NCBI RefSeq assembly: GCF_020515695.1
Contig: NZ_JAIWJA010000009.1
Coordinates: 124,001 to 188,000, forward strand
Reading direction: 5' to 3'
DNA from: Pseudomonas sp. MWU16-30317
GTDB lineage: Bacteria > Pseudomonadota > Gammaproteobacteria > Pseudomonadales > Pseudomonadaceae
DNA length: 64,000 bases
Both the position numbers and the translations under genes were made by a program. Shown here piece by piece: positions 58,789-64,000 of the stretch (position 1 is its first letter; every line of letters begins with the position of its first letter). The notes below the pieces were generated by a model. That model did no database searches, had not been told where the DNA came from, and saw nothing but the letters and a program-made list of their open reading frames with translations.

Positions 58789-59277
58789 ATGGAACGTTTT
58801 GTCGAAAAAACCATGTACGCCTCGCGCTGGTTGCTGGCGCCGATCTATCTGGGGCTGTCGCTGGGCCTGCTGGCGCTGGCGGTCAAGTTTTTCCAGGAAA
58901 TCATTCATGTCATGCCGCTGTTGCTGGAAACCTCCGAGGCTGACCTGATTCTGCTGCTGTTGTCGTTGATCGACATGGCACTGGTCGGCGGCCTGCTGGT
59001 GATGGTGATGATCAGCGGCTATGAGAACTTCGTCTCGCAACTCGATATCGATGACGACGCCGAGAAGCTCAGTTGGCTCGGCAAGATGGACTCGACCTCG
59101 CTGAAAGCCAAGGTTGCAGCGTCGATCGTGGCCATTTCGTCGATTCATCTGTTGCGGGTGTTCATGGACGCCGCCAACCTCGAAGTGGAACATTTGAAGT
59201 GGTACGTGATCATCCATATGACGTTTGTGGTGTCGGCGTTCGCCATGGGCTACCTGGACAAGCTGACCAAGCATTGA
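58789..59277 (+). CDS. yqhA: YqhA/UPF0114 membrane protein
   Basis: A 162-residue protein with three or four helices; MERFVEKTMYASRWLLAPIY and VAASIVAISSIHLLRVFM are the TIGR00645 signatures. Function is unknown. A TATAAT hexamer at 58751 is a plausible -10 element. It is followed by the DUF6482-like gene after about 30 bases. Confidence 0.92.
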   Translation: MERFVEKTMYASRWLLAPIYLGLSLGLLALAVKFFQEIIHVMPLLLETSEADLILLLLSLIDMALVGGLLVMVMISGYENFVSQLDIDDDAEKLSWLGKMDSTSLKAKVAASIVAISSIHLLRVFMDAANLEVEHLKWYVIIHMTFVVSAFAMGYLDKLTKH

Positions 59278-59309
59278 TCCAGTCATTTATCGGGTGACGA
59301 GGGGGCGGG

Positions 59310-59621
59310 ATGAATCTGCAGGAATTGACTGAGCACGTCCACGCTGGCCATGTTGATGAGTTGAACCTCATCTCCATCGAAGGCGGTATCTATTTGCTGG
59401 AGGTGCGCCATGGTGGGCGCGCCCATCCCCTCAACGACGCCAAGGGCAGGGCAATACGGCTCCGCTCGGTGGAGCATGCGCGGACGTTTTTGGAGAGCGT
59501 GCCAGTGGTGCCCTTTCATCTGGTGCACGCCAGTGCTCATGATGAGATGTGCGGACTGGGCAGTCGCGCCGACGAGCCGTTGAAGGTGCCTATCTCTTTG
59601 CGTTCGGCGCTGTATCGCTGA
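59310..59621 (+). CDS. Small conserved protein, DUF6482-like
   Basis: A 103-residue soluble protein; VDELNLISIEGGIYLLEV and the C-terminal PLKVPISLRS are the segments I associate with this family. GAGGGGGCGGG precedes the ATG. It follows yqhA and may be cotranscribed. No function known. Confidence 0.78.
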   Translation: MNLQELTEHVHAGHVDELNLISIEGGIYLLEVRHGGRAHPLNDAKGRAIRLRSVEHARTFLESVPVVPFHLVHASAHDEMCGLGSRADEPLKVPISLRSALYR

Positions 59622-59762
59622 AACGCCCGAGTGAGTAGGCAGGCGGGTTACAGGCGCTGGTGCTGAATCCTGGTGGCGCTCTGTGCTAGTCTGCTCGCCC
59701 TTTTGATCAAGGGCGCAGCGGCTGCTGACCAGCCAATTGCGACCCTTCTGCGGAGCGAAGAC

Positions 59763-60380
59763 ATGTCCGAAGTAAACCTGTCGACCGACGAAACCCGTGT
59801 CAGCTACGGCATCGGCCGTCAGCTGGGTGACCAGCTGCGCGACAACCCGCCACCGGGTGTTGCCCTGGACGCCATCCTGGCCGGTCTGACCGACGCCTTC
59901 AACGCGCTGCCGAGCCGTGTCAGCCAGGAAGACCTGTCCGCCAGCTTCAAGGTGATCCGCGAAATCATGCAGGCCGAGGCTGCCGTCAAGGCCGAAGCCG
60001 CCGCAGGTGAAGGCCTGGCGTTCCTGGCTGAAAACGCCAAGCGCGATGGCATCACCACTCTCGCCTCGGGCCTGCAGTTCGAAGTGCTGACCGCCGGTGA
60101 GGGCGCCAAGCCAAGCCGTGACGACAGCGTGCGCACCCACTACCACGGCACCCTGATCGACGGCACCGTGTTCGACAGCTCTTACGATCGCGGCCAGCCG
60201 GCTGAATTCCCGGTCAGTGGTGTGATCGCAGGTTGGACCGAAGCCCTGCAACTGATGAACGCAGGCAGCAAATGGCGCCTGTACGTGCCGAGCGAGCTGG
60301 CTTACGGCGCCCAAGGCGTCGGCAGCATTCCGCCGCACAGCGTGCTGGTGTTCGATGTAGAGCTGCTGGACGTTCTGTAA
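59763..60380 (+). CDS. fklB: FKBP-type peptidyl-prolyl cis-trans isomerase
   Basis: A 205-residue FKBP22 protein. The N-terminal helical dimerisation region (residues 1-85) is followed by the FKBP domain: VRTHYHGTLIDGTVFDSSYDRG, VIAGWTEALQLM and ELAYGAQGVGSIPPHSVLVFDVELL, containing the active-site Asp, Trp and Tyr. The ATG at 59763 with GGAG upstream gives MSEVNLSTDETRVSYGIG, the standard opening; upstream codons are not conserved. Cytoplasmic folding helper. Confidence 0.95.
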   Translation: MSEVNLSTDETRVSYGIGRQLGDQLRDNPPPGVALDAILAGLTDAFNALPSRVSQEDLSASFKVIREIMQAEAAVKAEAAAGEGLAFLAENAKRDGITTLASGLQFEVLTAGEGAKPSRDDSVRTHYHGTLIDGTVFDSSYDRGQPAEFPVSGVIAGWTEALQLMNAGSKWRLYVPSELAYGAQGVGSIPPHSVLVFDVELLDVL

Positions 60381-60422
60381 GTAGAACCTGGCCAGTTCGG
60401 CTGGCCTCTGCGCCGCCGAACG

Positions 60423-60559
60423 CGCTTCCTTGCTCCCACAATGTTAGCCGAACCGGCGACGCGCCCCTGTGGGAACAAGGCTTGCCCGCGAAGGCGTCGG
60501 CAGCCCTGACAACAATGCCAGGGTCATGCTGATGGCCTGTTCGCGAGCAAGCTCTCACA
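60423..60559. repeat. Cluster of three REP arms downstream of fklB
   Basis: An inverted pair (60423-60440 and 60468-60492) is followed by a lone arm at 60539-60559. Three arms in one gap is unusual here and suggests a partly duplicated or decayed REP cluster. Confidence 0.7.
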
Positions 60560-60569
60560 GCCTTTCGCT

Positions 60570-60836
60570 TCAGAAATAATGCTGTGCCTTGGCCGGGAAC
60601 CCTGCGCCAATCGGGCGCAAGGCCCGCGCATAGCAGAAGAGGAACAGGTTGCGCACCAGCTCCTTGAGGACTACCGGTTCGCTTGAATTCAGCCCGGTCA
60701 GGTCCAGATCACCCTGATCACGCAGTTCGTCCAAGGCTTCCTCTTCCAGCACCGCACACACTTCACCGGTTTCGCGATGAAGAATGCGCAAATAGGGGTG
60801 TGGGCGATCCAGCCAGGCGTCGATCAAATAAGTCAT
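60570..60836 (-). CDS. Small Fur-regulated protein (PA4570-like)
   Basis: An 88-residue protein, MTYLIDAWLDRPHPYLRI opening, ending LRPIGAGFPAKAQHYF, with no known domain. ATG at 60836 has GGAG 8 bases upstream; the longer frame begins within the Fur box region and is rejected. It sits at the place of P. aeruginosa PA4570, an iron-starvation-induced gene. A Fur box directly upstream fits. Function is unknown. Confidence 0.82.
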   Translation of the reverse strand: MTYLIDAWLDRPHPYLRILHRETGEVCAVLEEEALDELRDQGDLDLTGLNSSEPVVLKELVRNLFLFCYARALRPIGAGFPAKAQHYF

Positions 60837-60870
60837 GTCTTTCTCCGTGGGAACTTCCTGAAGCACCCAA

Positions 60871-60885
60871 TGAGAATAATTCTTA
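60871..60885. promoter_or_regulatory. Fur box upstream of the PA4570-like gene
   Basis: TGAGAATAATTCTTA is a 7-1-7 inverted repeat matching TGATAAT-N-ATTATCA at most positions, set in the longer AATGAGAATAATTCTTATT. It is 35 bases from the start codon, so iron-loaded Fur should repress the gene. Confidence 0.75.
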
Positions 60886-60951
60886 TTCAAATAATGGCAA
60901 GTCGCATTTGCAGATTTCTTGCTTCAGATCATTACCGCCTGACGGATGGGA

Positions 60952-61293
60952 TCACACCTTGCGTACGAATTCGGACTTGAGCTTCATGGCCCCGATGCCA
61001 TCGATCTTGCAATCGATGTCGTGATCGCCATCGCACAGGCGGATGTTCTTGACCTTGGTGCCAACCTTGACCACCAGGGAAGAGCCTTTGACCTTGAGGT
61101 CCTTGATGACCGTGACGGTGTCGCCGTCCTGCAGCACGTTGCCTACCGAATCCTTTTTCACCTCGTCGCTACCGGCCGCTTCGCTCTCACCTTGGGCAGA
61201 CCATTCGTGGGCGCATTCGGGGCAGATCAGCTGGGCACCGTCTTCGTAGGTGTATTCGGAATTGCAGTTAGGGCAGGGTGGCAAAGTGCTCAC
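60952..61293 (-). CDS. yjdM: YjdM/PhnA-type zinc-ribbon protein
   Basis: A 113-residue protein: an N-terminal zinc ribbon (Cys7, Cys10, Cys24, Cys27 in CPNC and CPEC) and a C-terminal SH3-like domain (DGDTVTVIKDLKVKGSS and KIDGIGAMKLKSEFVRKV). The start is GTG at 61293 behind GAGGATACCT; this equals the usual length. The family was named for phosphonate use but its role is unclear. Confidence 0.9.
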   Translation of the reverse strand: MSTLPPCPNCNSEYTYEDGAQLICPECAHEWSAQGESEAAGSDEVKKDSVGNVLQDGDTVTVIKDLKVKGSSLVVKVGTKVKNIRLCDGDHDIDCKIDGIGAMKLKSEFVRKV

Positions 61294-61373
61294 AGGTATC
61301 CTCGACAAGGCGGCGCAAATAAAGGCGCGCATTGTATAGGGTTTTTGCTGTGGCTGCAGGACGGCATATAGCA

Positions 61374-61437
61374 CTGTGGGAGCGAGCTCTGCTCGCGAAG
61401 CTTTTAACGGCTTCACGAGCAGAACTCGCTCCCACAG
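61374..61437. repeat. REP pair between ispB and yjdM
   Basis: Arms at 61374-61400 and 61411-61437 are inverted with few mismatches and a 10-base loop. Confidence 0.87.
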
Positions 61438-61454
61438 GGAAAAGACCGGGGCCT

Positions 61455-62423
61455 TTAGTGCGTGCGTGCGACCGCGAACTCGCTGAGCTCGACCAGAGCG
61501 TCGCGGTACTCGCTGGCGGGCAGGGCGTCGAGGCAGGCGATGGCGCGTGCCACGTAATCACGGGCCAGTTGCGCGGTGTAATCCAGCGCCCCTGAGGTTT
61601 CGACGGCTTCGCGAATGCTTTCGAGGTCCTCGATGCCGCCTTTCTGGATCGCCCGACGTACCAGCGCTGCCTGTTCGGCAGTGCCTTCACGCATGGTGTA
61701 GATCAGCGGCAAGGTCGGCTTGCCCTCGGCCAGGTCGTCGCCCACGTTCTTGCCCAGGGTCTCGGCATCGCCGCGGTAATCGAGCAGGTCGTCGACCAGC
61801 TGGAAGGCCACGCCCAGATGATCGCCAAAGGTACGCAGGGCTTCACGCTGGACTTCGCTGGCATCGGCCAGGGCAGCGGCGCTGTGGGTCGAGGCCTCGA
61901 ATAGCATCGCCGTCTTGCCGCGGATGACCTCCATGTAAATCTCTTCCGTGGTGCTGGCGTCACGCACCTTGGACAGCTGCAGCACTTCGCCTTCGGCGAT
62001 GATGCGCGTGGCCTTGGACAGGATGCGCATGACCGGCATCGAGCCTAGCTCGACCATCATTTCGAACGAGCGCGAATAAAGGAAGTCGCCCACCAGTACG
62101 CTTGGCGCGTTGCCCCACATGGCGTTGGCGGTCGAACGGCCGCGGCGCATGCCGGACATGTCGACCACATCGTCGTGCAGCAGTGTGGCGGTGTGCAGGA
62201 ACTCGATGGTGGCCGCCAGCAGATTCAGGTCCGGGCCTTGATGGCCAAGCGCCTTGCCGCACAGCAACACCAGCAGCGGGCGCAGGCGTTTGCCCCCGGC
62301 CGAGGTGATGTAATCGCCGATTTTCGACACCAGCGGCACGCGCGACGTCAGCTGCTTCTTGATGATTTCGTCAACGGCGATAAAATCATCCGCCACCGCG
62401 CGGTAGAAAGCTTGGGGTTGCAT
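61455..62423 (-). CDS. ispB: Polyprenyl (octaprenyl/nonaprenyl) diphosphate synthase
   Basis: A 322-residue trans-prenyltransferase making the ubiquinone side chain. First aspartate-rich motif LLHDDVVD, second QLVDDLLDY, with GGKRLRP, the substrate-binding arginines, near residue 46. Pseudomonas ubiquinone-9 suggests a nonaprenyl product, but sequence alone cannot decide. It is divergent from rplU, as in other gammaproteobacteria. Confidence 0.96.
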   Translation of the reverse strand: MQPQAFYRAVADDFIAVDEIIKKQLTSRVPLVSKIGDYITSAGGKRLRPLLVLLCGKALGHQGPDLNLLAATIEFLHTATLLHDDVVDMSGMRRGRSTANAMWGNAPSVLVGDFLYSRSFEMMVELGSMPVMRILSKATRIIAEGEVLQLSKVRDASTTEEIYMEVIRGKTAMLFEASTHSAAALADASEVQREALRTFGDHLGVAFQLVDDLLDYRGDAETLGKNVGDDLAEGKPTLPLIYTMREGTAEQAALVRRAIQKGGIEDLESIREAVETSGALDYTAQLARDYVARAIACLDALPASEYRDALVELSEFAVARTH

Positions 62424-62502
62424 CAGCGAAAGGCGCTCCAGAAGGGTTGCGCGGCATGCTAGGTCGGGGGCGGGAGCCTGTCAAGGCGACACTTTCGACC
62501 TC

Positions 62503-62531
62503 TTGCGCCGCAGGCAAAGCTTACGTACAAT
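62503..62531 (+). promoter_or_regulatory. Sigma-70 promoter for rplU-rpmA
   Basis: TTGCGC at 62503-62508 and TACAAT at 62526-62531 are separated by 17 bases. About 130 bases of leader follow before rplU. Position and spacing fit a housekeeping promoter. Confidence 0.65.
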
Positions 62532-62663
62532 CGCGCACCCTGAACTTCCTGGGCATCACCTGCCTTACGCAATTGCATTTGGGCCGTTCCAGCCCCGTGC
62601 AGCCATGCCAGCCGACACTCTACTTATAAAGAGCTGGGTGAGCAGGATTATCGGAGAAATACC

Positions 62664-62978
62664 ATGTCTTATGCAGTAATCGTTACTGGCGGCAAGCAGT
62701 ACAAAGTCGCCCCAGGTGAATACCTGAAGATCGAAAAACTGGAAATCGCCACTGGCGAATCCGTAACTTTTGATCGCGTTCTGTTGGTTGCCAACGGCGA
62801 CGACGTGAATATCGGTGCTCCAGTCGTTGCTGGCGCTACCGTTGTGGCTGAAGTGATCTCCCAAGGTCGTCACGATAAAGTCCGCATCATCAAGTTCCGT
62901 CGTCGTAAGCACCACATGAAGCGTATGGGCCACCGCCAGTGGTACACCGAGATCAAAATCACCGGTATCCAGGCTTAA
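62664..62978 (+). CDS. rplU: 50S ribosomal protein L21
   Basis: A 104-residue protein, MSYAVIVTGGKQYKVAPGEYLKIEKL opening and the conserved KVRIIKFRRRKHHMKRMGHRQ tract that contacts 23S rRNA. It is the first gene of the rplU-rpmA pair and is preceded by GGAGAAATACC. Confidence 0.98.
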   Translation: MSYAVIVTGGKQYKVAPGEYLKIEKLEIATGESVTFDRVLLVANGDDVNIGAPVVAGATVVAEVISQGRHDKVRIIKFRRRKHHMKRMGHRQWYTEIKITGIQA

Positions 62979-63014
62979 TTCAGCCTCGACACCCTCTACT
63001 GGAGTATTGAACTC

Positions 63015-63272
63015 ATGGCACACAAAAAAGCTGGTGGTAGTACCCGTAACGGTCGCGACTCAGAAGCCAAACGCCTTGGCGTGAAGATGTATGGCGGCCA
63101 GGCTATCATCCCAGGCAACATCATCGTGCGTCAGCGCGGTACCCAGTTCCACGCCGGTTACGGCGTTGGCATGGGTAAAGATCACACCCTGTTCGCTAAA
63201 ATCGGCGGCGTGATCAAGTTCGAAGTAAAAGGCGCCTTCGGTCGTCGTTACGTGAGTGTTGTCGCGGCCTGA
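63015..63272 (+). CDS. rpmA: 50S ribosomal protein L27
   Basis: An 85-residue protein with the N-terminal tail MAHKKAGGSTRNGRDSEAKR that reaches the peptidyl-transferase centre. No cleavable Firmicutes-type extension. ACTGGAGTATTGAACTC precedes the ATG. It is cotranscribed with rplU and followed by a terminator. Confidence 0.98.
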   Translation: MAHKKAGGSTRNGRDSEAKRLGVKMYGGQAIIPGNIIVRQRGTQFHAGYGVGMGKDHTLFAKIGGVIKFEVKGAFGRRYVSVVAA

Positions 63273-63290
63273 TCGCGTTGACGCTGGAGA

Positions 63291-63312
63291 AGCCCTGTCT
63301 CGCGACGGGGCT
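63291..63312 (+). terminator. Rho-independent terminator after rpmA
   Basis: AGCCCTGTC and GACGGGGCT form a stem with one mismatch/wobble around TCGC, followed by TTTTTCG. It ends the rplU-rpmA transcript before obg. Confidence 0.85.
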
Positions 63313-63465
63313 TTTTCGTTTGTGGGGTGAGTCTCTTGCAAAGCTGTTTGTATGGGCTGCCGGCGCTGGATTCTACGGTCGTTGACGGGGGCCGCCGCGC
63401 TCATCTTTGCAAGAGCCTTATGTCTTTAAGTTTTTCAGCTCGCCCATGTGGCGAGGGGCGTGTCT

Positions 63466-64000
63466 ATGAAGTTTGTTGATGAAGTGTCCATCCGCGTCAA
63501 GGCGGGTGATGGTGGTAACGGTTGCATGAGCTTCCGTCGGGAAAAGTTCATCGAGAACGGCGGCCCGAACGGCGGTGATGGCGGTGATGGCGGTTCGATC
63601 TACCTGGTGGCTGACGAAAACCTCAACACCCTGGTCGACTATCGCTATACCCGTCACTTCGACGCGGAGCGTGGCTCCAACGGCGGCAGCACTGACTGCA
63701 CCGGTAAAAAAGGTGATGATCTGCTGCTGCGCGTGCCGGTCGGCACCACGGTGATCGATGCTGGCACCCAGGAAGTCATCGGCGACCTGGTCAAGGCCGG
63801 TCAGCGTTTGATGGTGGTGCAGGGTGGCTGGCACGGGCTGGGCAACACCCGCTTCAAGTCCAGTACCAACCGGGCGCCGCGCCAGACATCACCAGGCAAG
63901 CCGGGTGAGCAGCGTGACCTCAAGCTGGAGATGAAAGTGCTGGCCGACGTGGGCCTGCTGGGCTTGCCGAACGCCGGTAAGAGTACCTTCATTCGTTCGG
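63466..64000 (+). CDS. obgE: Obg/CgtA GTPase, 3' end beyond the window
   Basis: The first 178 codons of the ribosome-assembly GTPase. The glycine-rich Obg domain (VKAGDGGNGCMSF, GGPNGGDGGDGGSIYLV) is complete, and the G1 loop LLGLPNAGKSTFI starts at the very end. The ATG at 63466 follows GAGGGGCGTGTCT. Orientation after rpmA is the usual order. Remaining G domain lies to the right. Confidence 0.96.
   Translation, partial: MKFVDEVSIRVKAGDGGNGCMSFRREKFIENGGPNGGDGGDGGSIYLVADENLNTLVDYRYTRHFDAERGSNGGSTDCTGKKGDDLLLRVPVGTTVIDAGTQEVIGDLVKAGQRLMVVQGGWHGLGNTRFKSSTNRAPRQTSPGKPGEQRDLKLEMKVLADVGLLGLPNAGKSTFIRS

Noticed and set aside
6385..61437. CRISPR array
   Set aside because: The repeated units are inverted pairs in separate intergenic gaps, not direct repeats with regular spacers.

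Overview
The window is a stretch of a Pseudomonas chromosome, most likely from the broad P. fluorescens lineage. Three things point there: high GC with strongly GC3-biased codons, two families of Pseudomonas REP-type hairpin repeats in many intergenic gaps, and long stretches whose gene order I recall from P. aeruginosa (fpr-mscL-radA-mapZ-cstA-ybdD-yjiA-glyA-morA, and lon-like-yqhA-fklB-ispB-rplU-rpmA-obg). About 60 protein genes are supported. I see no rRNA, tRNA, CRISPR array, transposase or prophage. The obg gene is cut by the right edge.

Layout. 0.35-7.4 kb: housekeeping and general metabolism (flavoprotein, deacetylase-like hydrolase, GNAT, tesB, HAD phosphatase, OprB-type porin, zinc metallopeptidase). 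7.4-19.9 kb: an aromatic and hydroaromatic catabolism island. It holds pcaHG, a divergent IclR-linked module (aldo/keto reductase, KstD-like flavoprotein, TIM-barrel isomerase-like protein, DMT permease), an MFS permease, quiC, a TetR regulator and a QsuD-type quinate/shikimate dehydrogenase. 19.7-22.9 kb: an AT-richer island with a PAAR-tipped putative pore-forming effector, a small membrane protein that is probably its immunity partner, and a second stand-alone PAAR protein. 22.9-31.1 kb: trmA, azgA, the cyanide-insensitive oxidase operon cioAB plus a 57-residue partner, rlmG, fpr and mscL. 31.4-44.8 kb: radA, HAD phosphatase, mapZ, cstA-ybdD, yjiA, a secreted trypsin-like peptidase, glyA and morA. 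45-49.3 kb: a sugar-acid module (FadR-type regulator, IlvD/Edd dehydratase, MFS permease). 49.5-64 kb: ettA, a GreA/B-like factor, envelope proteins of unknown role, a Lon-like protease, yqhA, fklB, an iron-regulated small protein with a Fur box, yjdM, ispB, rplU-rpmA and obg.

How the genes work together. QuiC, the dehydrogenase and PcaHG give a nearly complete route from shikimate through 3-dehydroshikimate and protocatechuate to ring cleavage; 3-dehydroquinate dehydratase, needed for quinate, is not here. The IclR-linked module lies between PcaHG and QuiC, carries two near-identical operators, and has no pathway I can assign with confidence. It is the best candidate for undescribed metabolism. 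The PAAR cassette is the best candidate for an undescribed toxin/immunity pair. Several regulatory calls rest on palindromes read directly: a PcaQ-type box, IclR-type sites, FadR-type sites, an ANR box and a Fur box.
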